Below the pieces are notes generated by a model. It ran no database searches. It saw only the letters and a list, made by a program, of their open reading frames with translations, and had not been told where the DNA came from. Of a stretch of 64,000 nt of DNA, positions 44,281-53,270 are shown piece after piece; position 1 is the first letter of the stretch; each line of letters starts with the position of its first letter. Both the position numbers and the translations under genes were made by a program. The stretch comes from Streptoalloteichus hindustanus (lineage in GTDB: Bacteria > Actinomycetota > Actinomycetes > Mycobacteriales > Pseudonocardiaceae): the NCBI RefSeq assembly GCF_900129375.1, contig NZ_FQVN01000001.1:744001-808000 (forward strand), in the 5' to 3' direction.

Positions 44281-45378
44281 TCACCCGCCCTGGGAGGTCG
44301 GGGGCGACGACGGGGCCTGCTGGTCGGCGTGGGCCGGCGGCCGCTCTGAGGGGTGGGGCGCGTCGGCCGGCGGCTGCACCGTGGTCGCGGGCGCGCCCGG
44401 CGGCACGGTGGCGGTGACGGCGGGAGCCGGCTCCTTGCCGACCACGACCTCGCCGCGCACGCTGCCGGTGACCGGAGCCAACCCGCTCTTGTCCGGCAGC
44501 GGGGCGCCCAGCTTGCAGTTCACCCGGCGGGAGCCGACGATCCAGCTCTCCTGCGCCCGGTTGTCCCAGGCGATCTCCAGCCCCTTCTTCTTCACGTCCT
44601 GGCCGGGCGCGTACGGCCCGGCCAGCGCGGTGCAGGCGTTGAGCAGGGCCTCGTCCTGCTTCGCGAAGTCGGGGAACTCCTTCGGGAACTGGGCGCCGAG
44701 GTCCACGGTCCCGATGATCTCGTAGGAGTGGCGCTGGTCGCAGGTGACCGGGTCGCCGACGTTCCTGCCGTTGATCCCGAGGCAGATCCCGGTCTCGTAG
44801 ACGTCGGACTGGTCCAGTTTGGACACGGGGCCGAACACCGGGTAGAGCGCGCCGGAGGCCGTGGGCACCTGGAGGCCGCACCGCAGGGTGCGGTCGCCGT
44901 TGCGCCACTCCTGCTCGCTGGTCAACGAGCTGACCTTGAACCGGCCGTGCGGGTCGAACCTGCCGGACAGGTACTGGTTCGCGACCGGCGTGCAGCGGTC
45001 CTGCTGGAGTTGTTGCCGCTGTTCGGCGGACGGGAACGGGGCGTCCTTGCCGTGGACGCCGGAGACGTCCACCACCCCGGTCATCTCGAAGAGGTGCTCC
45101 TCGGTGCAGGCCACCTGGTGGATGTCGGAGCGGTCCGCCCTGGTCCACTGCAGGCAGGCGCCGGGCGGCGCGGCGAGGGCCTGGGCACGGGCGGAGGCCT
45201 GGGCGGCCTGCGCGCGGTTCGTGGGGCCGCCGCCCGTGATGCTGTCCCAGGTCAGGACGGACGTCACGGTGATCGTGAGCACCGCGCCCACGAACGCACC
45301 GATCATCACCCGTCGGGTGTTCGTTGTGCGGCGGCCGACCAAGGGCCGTTCACTGCTGCTCGGGGCCATCTGTTCCAT
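44281..45378 (-). CDS. Septum-formation family membrane protein
   Basis: 365 aa. Cytosolic N-terminus, one membrane helix (about 22-44, VMIGAFVGAVLTITVTSVLT), then two copies of a Cys-containing domain (about 75-200 and 205-320; each has a CL-W/CLGI, H-x(5)-E and C-x-QRH-like pattern) as in Septum_form proteins, and a Pro-rich tail. Cys are spaced for disulfides outside the membrane. Involvement in division is by family name only. ATG 45378; ATG 45369 is possible. Divergent from 45490. Confidence 0.78.
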   Translation of the reverse strand: MEQMAPSSSERPLVGRRTTNTRRVMIGAFVGAVLTITVTSVLTWDSITGGGPTNRAQAAQASARAQALAAPPGACLQWTRADRSDIHQVACTEEHLFEMTGVVDVSGVHGKDAPFPSAEQRQQLQQDRCTPVANQYLSGRFDPHGRFKVSSLTSEQEWRNGDRTLRCGLQVPTASGALYPVFGPVSKLDQSDVYETGICLGINGRNVGDPVTCDQRHSYEIIGTVDLGAQFPKEFPDFAKQDEALLNACTALAGPYAPGQDVKKKGLEIAWDNRAQESWIVGSRRVNCKLGAPLPDKSGLAPVTGSVRGEVVVGKEPAPAVTATVPPGAPATTVQPPADAPHPSERPPAHADQQAPSSPPTSQGG

Positions 45379-45489
45379 GATGCCGGGTGGCACGGGGCGT
45401 GCCGTCCATCTGGGTGACATCCGTTGCTTTTGTCGGACGATGCTCCGCCGAACGTGTGACGTGGGTACGGTGCGGGCCGGGAGTGGCTG

Positions 45490-46248
45490 ATGACTGACAA
45501 CGACAGGGCTCGTGACGAGGCGCCGGACCAGGGGACGGGGCGCGGCGAACCGCCCGCCGCCGGTGGTGTGCCGGGTCGCCCGCCCACGCCCCCGGAAAAG
45601 CCCTCTGCGCCCGGAATGCCCCCTGTGCCCGGAAAACCTCCTGTACCTGGGAAACCTCCTGCGGCGGGAGAGGGCGCCGAGCCGGGTCCGGACGCCCCCG
45701 AGGAGCCGGAACCGCCCGCCCCGCCGCGGAAGGGGACGATCCGCTACCAGGAGCCGGGGCAGACCGTCCCGCGCCCGCCCACGCTGGCCGAGCAACGCGC
45801 CCGGCAGCGGGCCGAGGACGAGGAGCGCGAACGGGAACGCGTCGCCCTGGAGCAGGCGGAGCGCAAGTCCCGGGTCCGCCGGCGCGTGCTCATCGGCGGT
45901 GGCGTGACCGTCGGCGTCGTCGCGGTGCTCGCCGTCGCCTACGCGGCCGCCAAACCCAAGCAGATGACGGCGCACTGCGTCAGCAAGGACCAGGTCGTCG
46001 TCAACGAGGACTACTGCGACGAGAACTACGTCCGCTCGCACGGCGGCCACGTCAGCGGCGGGTTCATCTTCCTGCCCGGTCCGGGCGGCATGACGCAGTA
46101 CCACTACAACTACGGCGGCACCGGCGCCGTCGGGCAGACGGTCAGCGGTGGCAGCTCGGTGAAGCCGCCGGGCGCGGAGATCAAGACGCCGAGCGGGAAG
46201 TCCATCCAGCGGGGTGGGTTCGGCGTCAAGGGCAGCAGCGGGAGTTGA
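45490..46248 (+). CDS. Pro-rich single-pass protein, YgiB/YjfM-like position
   Basis: 252 aa. A cytosolic, Pro-rich N-terminus with PVPGKPPVPGKPP repeats (about 30-75), a charged helix (about 95-130), one membrane helix (about 137-155, LIGGGVTVGVVAVLAVAYAA) and a short outer domain with two Cys (HCVSKDQVVVNEDYC) ending in a Gly/Ser-rich tail (GGFGVKGSSGS). It overlaps or abuts the Gss-like gene. In E. coli the equivalent neighbours are YgiB/YjfM (DUF1190); similarity here is positional and in Cys content, not clear homology. Confidence 0.6.
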   Translation: MTDNDRARDEAPDQGTGRGEPPAAGGVPGRPPTPPEKPSAPGMPPVPGKPPVPGKPPAAGEGAEPGPDAPEEPEPPAPPRKGTIRYQEPGQTVPRPPTLAEQRARQRAEDEERERERVALEQAERKSRVRRRVLIGGGVTVGVVAVLAVAYAAAKPKQMTAHCVSKDQVVVNEDYCDENYVRSHGGHVSGGFIFLPGPGGMTQYHYNYGGTGAVGQTVSGGSSVKPPGAEIKTPSGKSIQRGGFGVKGSSGS

Positions 46249-46252
46249 CGAG

Positions 46253-47419
46253 TTGCGTCGCGAGCACTTCGAGCCACGCCGGGACTGGCAGCAGCGGATC
46301 GCCGAGCAGGGCCTGGTCTTCGGCTCGCCGTCGACCGCGGTCGACGGGTCGCCCCGTCCCTACTGGGACGAGTCCGTGCACTACGTGTTCGAGCTGGACG
46401 AGGTGCTCTCCCTGGAGGCCGACGTCGAGCTGCTGCACTCGATGTGCCTGGAGGCCGTGGACAACGTCGTGACCACCGAGCGGTACCGCGACTTCGGCAT
46501 CCCGGAGTGGCTGTGGCCCCGGATCGCCGAGTCGTGGCGCCGGCACGACCCGCACGTCTACGGGCGGTTCGACCTGCGGTACGACGGCAACGGCCCGGCC
46601 AAGCTGCTGGAGTACAACGCCGACACGCCCACCGCGCTGCTGGAGGCGTCGGTCGTGCAGTGGCACTGGCTGACCGACACGCACGAGGGGGACGACCAGT
46701 GGAACTCGCTGCACGAGAAGCTGGTGGAGCGCTGGGGCGAGATCGCCGACCGGCTGCCGGCCGGCGAGGTGCACTTCACCTGGTCGGCGGGGGACACCAG
46801 CGGGGAGGACCACCTGACCGTGGCCTACCTGCAGGAGACGGCGGCCGAGGCCGGGATGGACACCGTGGGGCTGGCGCTGGAGGAGATCGGCTGGGACGGC
46901 CAGCTCGCCCGGTTCGTCGACCTCGCCGAGGCGCCGATGCGGACGGTCTTCAAGCTCTACCCGTGGGAGTGGATCGTCGAGGAGGAGTTCGGCCGGCACG
47001 CGGTCGAGGGGCTGCCCGGCACGCTCTGGCTGGAGCCGCTGTGGAAGATGCTGCTGTCCAACAAGGCGCTGCTCGCGGTGCTGTGGGAGATGTACCCCGG
47101 CCACCCCAACCTGCTGCCGGCCTTCCTCGACCAGCCCGGCATGCTCACCGAGTATGTGCGCAAGCCCAAGCTGGGGCGTGAGGGCGCGAACATCCAGATC
47201 GTCGCGCCGGGCTACGAGCACGAGACCGGCGGGGTGTACGGCCAGGAGGGGCACGTCTACCAGCTCTTCGCCCCGCTGCCCGACTTCGACGGCATGCGGC
47301 CGGTGCTGGGCGCGTGGGTGGTCGGCGACACCGCGGCGGGCATGGGCATCCGGGAAACCACCGGCCTGGTCACCGACGACGGCGCGGCGTTCGTGCCCCA
47401 CCGCATCCCGGGGGCCTAG
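46253..47419 (+). CDS. Glutathionylspermidine synthase-like ATP-grasp protein
   Basis: 388 aa, C-terminal synthetase-type GspS family without the amidase domain (YgiC/YjfC type). Visible blocks: RYDGNGPAKLLEYNADTPTA (about 107-126; ATP-grasp metal region), VHFTWSAGDTSGEDHL, and the ATP-binding LSNKALLAVLWEMYPGHPNL with RKPKLGREGANI. Ligation of a peptide/glutathione-like acid to an amine is predicted; the substrate in mycothiol-using actinobacteria is unknown. TTG 46253 follows GGGAG with 8-nt spacing; the frame also extends to GTG 46214 inside the previous gene. Confidence 0.85.
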   Translation: MRREHFEPRRDWQQRIAEQGLVFGSPSTAVDGSPRPYWDESVHYVFELDEVLSLEADVELLHSMCLEAVDNVVTTERYRDFGIPEWLWPRIAESWRRHDPHVYGRFDLRYDGNGPAKLLEYNADTPTALLEASVVQWHWLTDTHEGDDQWNSLHEKLVERWGEIADRLPAGEVHFTWSAGDTSGEDHLTVAYLQETAAEAGMDTVGLALEEIGWDGQLARFVDLAEAPMRTVFKLYPWEWIVEEEFGRHAVEGLPGTLWLEPLWKMLLSNKALLAVLWEMYPGHPNLLPAFLDQPGMLTEYVRKPKLGREGANIQIVAPGYEHETGGVYGQEGHVYQLFAPLPDFDGMRPVLGAWVVGDTAAGMGIRETTGLVTDDGAAFVPHRIPGA

Positions 47420-47513
47420 GGTCCCCTCGTCGCCCGATCCGGGCGAACGGCACGAAGACCGCGAACCGCCGCGCCGCCGCCGGGGCCGGCGCGCCCACCG
47501 AGGAGGAAACCCA

Positions 47514-47984
47514 GTGACGAGCCAGCACGCGACGCAGGTCCTGGCCCTGCAGGAGGGCTTCGTGCACGCCATCGGCCGCGGGGTGGGCGCGATCGTGCTC
47601 TACGCCGTGGCGGGTCTGCTCCTGATGCTCGTCGGCTTCTACGCCATCGACCTGACCACCCCGGGCAAGCTCAGCGAGCTGGTGCGCGAGGGCCGGCCGA
47701 ACGCCGTGGTGGTGACCTCGGTGGGGTTGGTCAGCATGGCGCTGATCATCGTGGTCGCGATCTACAACGCCGGTGGCCGGCTGGACGAGGGCCTGCTGTC
47801 CGCGATGATCTTCGGCTTGGTCGGCGTGATCGTGCAGGTGCTCGCCGTCCGGCTGCTGGAGTGGGTGACCCGGATCCAGCTCCGCGCGGTGATGCAGGCC
47901 GAGACGTTCGCGCCGACCAGCCTCGTCGTGGCGGCGGCGCACCTGGCGCTGGGGCTCGTGGTCGCGGTCGCCATCTCCGGCTGA
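47514..47984 (+). CDS. DUF350 membrane protein
   Basis: 156 aa, four helices arranged as two similar halves (AIVLYAVAGLLLMLVGFYAI ... LTT and AMIFGLVGVIVQVLAV ... ), matching DUF350/YjfL. Perfect AGGAGG 7 nt before GTG 47514. Third gene of a cluster with the Gss-like enzyme; this pairing is conserved in many bacteria. Role unknown; possibly a membrane channel or anchor for the modified product. Confidence 0.85.
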   Translation: MTSQHATQVLALQEGFVHAIGRGVGAIVLYAVAGLLLMLVGFYAIDLTTPGKLSELVREGRPNAVVVTSVGLVSMALIIVVAIYNAGGRLDEGLLSAMIFGLVGVIVQVLAVRLLEWVTRIQLRAVMQAETFAPTSLVVAAAHLALGLVVAVAISG

Positions 47985-48151
47985 CGGACCCCCGCACCAC
48001 CTCGCGGTCTCGGTGTCGGCGCAGGTCGGCGCGATGGCGGCGGTGGCACGGCCGACCCGCTGCCCCGGTGTGGAATGACCCGCCGCCCCGCGTCGCGGGG
48101 GCCCCGTCGGCGCGGGACCGAACTGGCGTGCGGCCGCCGACCGGGAGCGGC

Positions 48152-48157
48152 TAGGCT
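48152..48157 (+). promoter_or_regulatory. -10 element of leaderless serS promoter
   Basis: TAGGCT followed by 8 nt and GTG 48166; no Shine-Dalgarno. The upstream gap from 47985 has no gene I can support. Confidence 0.5.
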
Positions 48158-48165
48158 GACCTGCC

Positions 48166-49434
48166 GTGATTGACCTCAGGACGCTCCGCGAGGACCCGGA
48201 CGCCGTGCGTGCCTCCCAGCGGGCAAGGGGCGAGGACCCCGCGCTGGTCGACGCGCTGCTCACCGCCGACGAGCGTCGGCGCTCCGTGGTGTCCCGCGCC
48301 GACTCCCTGCGCGCCGAGCAGAAGCAGCTCGGCAAGCAGGTGGGCAGGGTCAAGGGCGACGAGCGGACCGCGTTGCTCGCCAAGGCCAAGGAGCTGGCCG
48401 CCGAGGTCAAGGCCGCCGAGGCCGAGCAGAACGAGGCCGAGGCCGCGTTCGCCGAGGCGCACCGCCGGGTGTCCAACGTCGTCGAGGCGGGCGCTCCCGC
48501 CGGCGGCGAGGACGACTACGTCGTGCTCAAGCACGTGGGCGAGGCGCCCGAGTTCGACTTCGACGCCGGGGACCACCTCGCGGTGGCCGAGCGGCTCGGC
48601 GCCATCGACATGGAGCGTGGCGCGAAGGTCTCCGGCGCCCGGTTCTACTTCCTCACTGGCGTCGGCGCGCAGCTTGAGCTCGCGCTGCTCAACCTGGCCA
48701 TGCAGCAGGCCGTCGCCGCCGGGTTCACCATGGTGGTCCCGCCGGTGCTGGTGCGCCCCGAGATCATGGAGGGCACCGGCTTCCTCGGCGCGCACGCCAG
48801 CGAGGTCTACCGGCTGCGCGACGACGACCTGTACCTGGTGGGCACCTCCGAGGTGCCGATGGCCGGCTACCACGCCGGCGAGATCATCGACCTGTCTGCC
48901 GGACCGCGCCGGTACGCGGGTTGGTCGTCCTGCTTCCGCAGGGAGGCCGGCTCCTACGGCAAGGACGTGCGCGGCATCATCCGCGTGCACCAGTTCAACA
49001 AGGTCGAGATGTTCTCCTACTGCCGGCCGGAGGAGGCCCACGACGAGCACCGGCGTCTGCTCGCGTGGGAGGAGGAGATGCTCGCCAAGGTCGAGCTGCC
49101 GTACCGCGTGATCGACGTGGCCGCCGGCGACCTGGGCGCCAGCGCGGCGCGCAAGTACGACTGCGAGGCGTGGGTGCCGAGCCAGGCCGCCTACCGCGAG
49201 GTCACCTCCACCTCGAACTGCACGACCTTCCAGGCGCGGCGGCTCTCGGTCCGGTACCGGGACGCGGACGGCCGGCCGCAGGTCGCGGCGACCCTCAACG
49301 GCACGCTGGCCACCACCCGGTGGATCGTCGCCATCCTGGAGAACCACCAGCGGGCCGACGGCTCGGTGCGGGTGCCCGAGGCGCTGCGGCCGTTCCTGGG
49401 CGGGCGTGAGGTCCTGGAGCCGCTCGCGCGGTGA
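48166..49434 (+). CDS. serS: Seryl-tRNA synthetase
   Basis: 422 aa. N-terminal antiparallel coiled coil (about 30-100, Lys/Glu-rich) that binds the tRNA-Ser long arm, then the class II core: motif 1 near 190-215 ([18 protein letters not shown]), motif 2 [17 protein letters not shown] (about 249-265) and motif 3 region with [18 protein letters not shown] (about 368-385). [12 protein letters not shown] is the serine-binding segment. GTG 48166 supported by the leaderless promoter. Full length. Confidence 0.96.
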   Translation: MIDLRTLREDPDAVRASQRARGEDPALVDALLTADERRRSVVSRADSLRAEQKQLGKQVGRVKGDERTALLAKAKELAAEVKAAEAEQNEAEAAFAEAHRRVSNVVEAGAPAGGEDDYVVLKHVGEAPEFDFDAGDHLAVAERLGAIDMERGAKVSGARFYFLTGVGAQLELALLNLAMQQAVAAGFTMVVPPVLVRPEIMEGTGFLGAHASEVYRLRDDDLYLVGTSEVPMAGYHAGEIIDLSAGPRRYAGWSSCFRREAGSYGKDVRGIIRVHQFNKVEMFSYCRPEEAHDEHRRLLAWEEEMLAKVELPYRVIDVAAGDLGASAARKYDCEAWVPSQAAYREVTSTSNCTTFQARRLSVRYRDADGRPQVAATLNGTLATTRWIVAILENHQRADGSVRVPEALRPFLGGREVLEPLAR

Positions 49435-49488
49435 CGTGCCGGGCGGGGGCCGGGTGGTCGTGGACCACCTTCGTGGGGTGGATGAGCC

Positions 49489-49522
49489 GGGGTGTGCCCG
49501 ACCTTCCTGTCGGGCACACCCC
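49489..49522 (+). terminator. Perfect 14-bp hairpin after serS
   Basis: GGGGTGTGCCCGAC, loop CTTCCT, GTCGGGCACACCCC. 55 bp after the serS stop. Stable but without a T-tract. Confidence 0.7.
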
Positions 49523-49545
49523 AGAAGTTCTGCGACCCCTGTGTT

Positions 49546-49566
49546 CTTGGGGGAACCCCCATTTTT
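49546..49566 (+). terminator. Second terminator with T-tract
   Basis: TTGGGGG-AA-CCCCCA followed directly by TTTTT (49562-49566), a canonical intrinsic terminator and unusual in this GC-rich DNA. The remaining gap to 49694 has no recognisable gene. Confidence 0.7.
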
Positions 49567-49694
49567 ACCGTCTCACGGGGGTCTGACAGTTTCGGGCCGG
49601 GAGGGTCGCCCGTGGGGGTGGCAGGGGCGGAAGATCCGCCGAACGGGTCCGGTCCCGCCCGTTTTCCCGCTGTGGTGAGGGAATCGCGCGCCGG

Positions 49695-50402
49695 TCACGC
49701 GGCCGCGGGGCTCCGCCTCCGTTCGAGGCCGACCCGGACCAGCGCGGCGGACAGGCGGGCCAGGTCGTCCCCGCGCGCGAACCGGGCGAGGCGGTCCGGA
49801 TCGCGCGGCAGCCCCAGGCGCTCCGCGCCCACGAGCGCCCGCCGGTCGAAGTAGGGGCGCAGCTCAGGCCACACCGCCTGCGCCTCCCGGCAGAAGATGT
49901 CCGCCCCGACCTCGCCCACCCGGGGGAACTCCCGCAGCAGGCGCCGCAGCTCGCGGACGTCGCCGTCGGCCGCCGCCCGCAGCCGGCGCAGGTCGCCGCC
50001 GTAGGTGTCGAGCACCATCTGGGCGCCGGACGACAGGCGCGTCGACGTGCTCTCGTCGTAGCGCACGTAGTGGGCACGGCCGAGCGCGTGCACGCGCTCG
50101 CGCCAGGTGGCGTCCCGCATCTTCCTCGGGGTGGTCCAGCCCGCCGCGAACAGCTCCCGCGCGGCGGCCACGGCCAGGTCCGCCCTGATGCGGATCGAGA
50201 GCAGCACGGTGAGCACCAACAGCTGGTACAGCGGCGCGGGCTTGTCCGCGAGCCGGATTCCCGCCTCCTCGGCGTACGTCCGCCCGTGCTCTCGCAGCAG
50301 CTCGCGCACGACCGCCTTCGCGTCGGCCACGTCCCCGGCTACCCGTGCCTCCCGGCGAGTACGCCGCTGCCACGCCCAATACCCCCGCGGAGCAGCCGAC
50401 AC
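49695..50402 (-). CDS. HhH-GPD/endonuclease III-like protein
   Basis: 235 aa at most. Helical domain with LYQLLVLTVLLSIRIRADLA (as in the Nth N-terminal helices) and the HhH-type LREFPRVGEVGADIFCRE (about 150-167). No iron-sulfur Cys cluster and no obvious catalytic Lys/Asp pair of Nth, so DNA-repair activity is uncertain. Start uncertain: GTG 50402 or GTG 50330. Converges with serS. Confidence 0.65.
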   Translation of the reverse strand: MSAAPRGYWAWQRRTRREARVAGDVADAKAVVRELLREHGRTYAEEAGIRLADKPAPLYQLLVLTVLLSIRIRADLAVAAARELFAAGWTTPRKMRDATWRERVHALGRAHYVRYDESTSTRLSSGAQMVLDTYGGDLRRLRAAADGDVRELRRLLREFPRVGEVGADIFCREAQAVWPELRPYFDRRALVGAERLGLPRDPDRLARFARGDDLARLSAALVRVGLERRRSPAAA

Positions 50403-50424
50403 CCCTCGGGTCTGGCTGGCGTGG

Positions 50425-50787
50425 TCAGTCCGGCTCGCCCGCCTGGCTCCCCGGCAGGCGCAGGACGCGGACCAGCTCGCCGAAGCCGTGCGCCGTCGCC
50501 TGCGCGACGAGCAGCGCCTCCAGCCCCTGGTCGTCCCGGAAGGCCGAGCCCGGCGCGTCGGCGGCCTGGACCACCCCTGCCCCCACCCGGAGCGACGGGG
50601 GCAGGCCGCGCACCGGCGCGCCGAGCCCCGCCAGGAGGAACCCCCGGTAGCCCAGTCCCGGCGGCTCGACCGGGTCGGCGGACGTCCGGAGCCGGCGGAG
50701 CAGGGACAGCAGCTCGGCGCTCTCCGGCGCGGTGGCCTCCCACACCGGGTTCGGTCGACCGCTGAACGCGTCGAGTTCCACGCGCAT
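50425..50787 (-). CDS. Small conserved protein with VELDxFSGRPNP N-terminus
   Basis: 120 aa. Opens MRVELDAFSGRPNPVWEA, a conserved start seen in a small uncharacterised bacterial family. Then a helix (SAELLSLLRRLRTS) and GYRGFLL. No signal peptide or membrane helix. ATG 50787 with GAGGGG upstream; the frame runs to 50871 but is not needed. Function unknown. Confidence 0.6.
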   Translation of the reverse strand: MRVELDAFSGRPNPVWEATAPESAELLSLLRRLRTSADPVEPPGLGYRGFLLAGLGAPVRGLPPSLRVGAGVVQAADAPGSAFRDDQGLEALLVAQATAHGFGELVRVLRLPGSQAGEPD

Positions 50788-50932
50788 GTCCAGGCCCCTC
50801 CCGGTGGTGGCGCTCAGCAGACCTCTCCGACCACGGATACCCCGAGGCGCCCGGGCGAGTCCCGGCGCCACGCCTCGGCCCGCCGTGGCCGCTGGTCCCC
50901 GCTCGGCTCCGAGGAACGCTCGAACGGAGCAG

Positions 50933-51430
50933 TCAGGAGGGCGTGGGCCGTGCCGATGAAGTGTCCAGACCGGCGCTCCCGGCGGTGTGAGTGGACTTCT
51001 CCTCCCGCCGCGGGTCGAAGTCGTCGAGCCCGTTCCGCCGCGTGTTGTGCGCGGCGCGGATCAGCCACTTCCCTTCCCGCCTCACCATCACCAGGGTGAC
51101 GATTCCCTCGCGGTCCTCCCCGGTCGGGGCGGAGGGCAGCTGGTGGTCGGGCCAGGACCACCTGGTGTGGACGAGCGCGACGTCCGGGGTGACGCCCTGG
51201 ACGCTCAGGACCTCCTGCCTGTAGTTCCCCTTCTGGGCCAGGACCGACGCGGGGACGTCCTTGTGCCCCACGACGTTCTCCTGCCGGGTCCGCCACCAGA
51301 TGCCCCGGTGGGTCACGAAGTCCGAGTCCTCTGTGAAGAGCTCGCCCCACTCGTCCATCCGGTGCTGGAGCCAGAGCTCCGTGTAGGCCGCCAGCACCCG
51401 CCTGATGTTCCGCTCGTCCGTCTCGTTCAC
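50933..51430 (-). CDS. SnoaL/NTF2-like protein (SgcJ/EcaC type)
   Basis: 165 aa. NTF2-like cone fold: RRVLAAYTELWLQHRMDEWG (about 9-28), LFTEDSDFVTHRGIWW and WLIRAAHNTRRNG near the C-terminus. Members often annotated as SgcJ/EcaC oxidoreductases; true activity unknown. GTG 51430. 33 bp downstream of the hydrolase stop on the same strand. Confidence 0.8.
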   Translation of the reverse strand: MNETDERNIRRVLAAYTELWLQHRMDEWGELFTEDSDFVTHRGIWWRTRQENVVGHKDVPASVLAQKGNYRQEVLSVQGVTPDVALVHTRWSWPDHQLPSAPTGEDREGIVTLVMVRREGKWLIRAAHNTRRNGLDDFDPRREEKSTHTAGSAGLDTSSARPTPS

Positions 51431-51463
51431 GTCCCCACTCTCGGACTTCGACCAAGGTGGAGG

Positions 51464-52312
51464 TCAACTGCCGGTGCGGAGGCGGGTGAGGAGGAGGTCG
51501 GCGTAGACGTCGGGGTGGCTGATGTGGGGCGCGTGGCCCGCGCCCGACACCGGCAGGACGGTCAGCTCCGGCAGTCTCCGGGTCAGCGCGGCCACCACGG
51601 CCCGGTAGGTGGGCAGGGTGGCCGTCCCGGTGGTCACGGCGACGGGCACCCCGGCGTTGGCCAGGGCCGACGGGTCCACCGCGAGCCGGTCCGGGTCGCG
51701 GTGCTGGTCCAGCCAGGTGTGCGCGTTGCGCACGATCGTCGCCCGCGCCTCCGGCCCGAACAGGCCCTCCCACGCGCCCGCGCCGAACCCGACGTGCTCC
51801 ACGAAGGCCCGCGCGCCACCCTCGGCGTCGCCCGACTCGATGAGCTCGGCGGCCCGGCGCATCCAGCCGGCCGCCTCCGCGAGCGGCGCGGCGGCGGCCG
51901 GGTCCTCCCTGAGCAGGGCGAAGAGGGGCGGCTCGTGCGCGGTCACCGAGCGGACGGCGGACGGGCGCCGCGCGGCCGCCAGCAGCACGACGGACGCGCC
52001 GTAGGAGTGGCCGACGAGATGGGCCCGCCCGCCGGCGAGGGCGTCCACGACGGCCAACAGGTCCTCGGCGTCCTCGACGATCGAGCCCTGCCCCGGCGGC
52101 GCGGTGCTCTCCGAGTGGCCCCTGCGGTCGTACCGGACCACCGAGTGGGCGCGCGCCAGCGCCGGGACGACGCGGTCCCAGCTCCGCCGGTCGTCCCACG
52201 AGCCGTGCACGAGCACGACCGGGTCGCCGGAGCCGGCGCGCTCCCACGCCAGCTCCGCGTCCGGGACGGCGAGTCGGCCCGTCGCCGCGGAGCCGGCCAC
52301 TGCGGAGTTCAC
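51464..52312 (-). CDS. Alpha/beta hydrolase
   Basis: 282 aa. Oxyanion region VVLVHGSWDDRRSWD (about 31-45), nucleophile elbow LVGHSYGASVVL (Ser about 102), and catalytic His in VSGAGHAPHISHP near the C-terminus. No signal peptide. Overlaps the LLM oxidoreductase stop/start by 4 nt, so probably cotranscribed. Substrate unknown. Confidence 0.88.
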   Translation of the reverse strand: MNSAVAGSAATGRLAVPDAELAWERAGSGDPVVLVHGSWDDRRSWDRVVPALARAHSVVRYDRRGHSESTAPPGQGSIVEDAEDLLAVVDALAGGRAHLVGHSYGASVVLLAAARRPSAVRSVTAHEPPLFALLREDPAAAAPLAEAAGWMRRAAELIESGDAEGGARAFVEHVGFGAGAWEGLFGPEARATIVRNAHTWLDQHRDPDRLAVDPSALANAGVPVAVTTGTATLPTYRAVVAALTRRLPELTVLPVSGAGHAPHISHPDVYADLLLTRLRTGS

Positions 52313-53187
52313 CGGAGCGTCGGCAGCACGTCGGCCGCGACCGTCTCCAACACCGACTCGCTCCCCACGTAGTACTCGCCCTCAGCACGCGGCCAGTGCG
52401 TCACCACGTCGGTGAAGCCCAGTTCCGCCGCCCGGCCCGTCGCGTCCACGAAGGCGTCCACGCTGGACAGCGAGAACACCGGGGCGGAGTCCACGTGCAG
52501 GACGCGGTCCACCTCGGCGGGGTCGCGGCCCTCGTCGGCGAGCGCCTTGTCCATCCGGGCGCACAGCTCCGCGACCCCGCGCCACCACGCGCCCAGGTCG
52601 TCCGTCCTCGGGCCGGTCGTCACCCAGCCCGCGCCGTGCCGGGCGGTCAGCCGCATCGCCTTCGGCCCGTTCGCGGCGATCACGAACGGCAACCGGGGGC
52701 GCTGCACGCAGCCCGGCAGGGTCCGCGCGTCGGTCGCGGTGAAGAACTCCCCGGCGTGGTCGACGTGGTCGGTCGTCAGCAGCCGGTCCAGCAGCTCGAC
52801 GAACTCGGTGAGCCGGGCCATCCGCCGGGCGGGCGGCAACACCTGGCCGCCGAGCACGGTCGCGTCGTGCCCGACGCCGCCCGCCCCGACGCCCAGGACG
52901 AACCGGCCGCCGGAGACGTCGTCCAGCGCCATGAGCTCCCGGGCGAAGGCCACGGGGTGCCGGAAGTTCGGCGAGGCCACGAGCGTGCCCAGCCGGATGC
53001 GCGAGGTGGCCAGCGCGGCCGCGGTGAGCGTGGTCACCGTGCCGAACCACGGCCCCTCGGCCAGGGAACGCCACGAGAGGTGGTCGTAGGTCCACGCGTG
53101 GTCGAACCCGAACTCCTCGGCCCGTCGCCACCGGGGCGCCGCCTCCGACCACCGGTACTCCGGAAGGATCACGATGCCGAACCGCAT
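52309..53187 (-). CDS. LLM-class (F420-dependent) flavin oxidoreductase
   Basis: 292 aa luciferase-like TIM barrel: MRFGIVILPEYRW start, HAWTYDHLSWRSL, RIRLGTLVASPNFRHP and SGGRFVLGVGAGGVG are typical of actinobacterial F420-linked members. Cofactor F420 rather than FMN is inferred from the family. ATG 53187. Coupled to the alpha/beta hydrolase (ATGA). Confidence 0.88.
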   Translation of the reverse strand: MRFGIVILPEYRWSEAAPRWRRAEEFGFDHAWTYDHLSWRSLAEGPWFGTVTTLTAAALATSRIRLGTLVASPNFRHPVAFARELMALDDVSGGRFVLGVGAGGVGHDATVLGGQVLPPARRMARLTEFVELLDRLLTTDHVDHAGEFFTATDARTLPGCVQRPRLPFVIAANGPKAMRLTARHGAGWVTTGPRTDDLGAWWRGVAELCARMDKALADEGRDPAEVDRVLHVDSAPVFSLSSVDAFVDATGRAAELGFTDVVTHWPRAEGEYYVGSESVLETVAADVLPTLR

Positions 53188-53270
53188 AACGCCGGACAGT
53201 ACCGGGGGGAAGTCGGAAGTTTGCTTTCAGTTCTCCGGCCAGGGCGTGGGCGGGCAGGCAGGATGGTGTG

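Noticed and set aside
49435-49694. tRNA-Ser near serS
   Set aside because: No cloverleaf or TTCRA arm was found in the gap; hairpins there are terminators.
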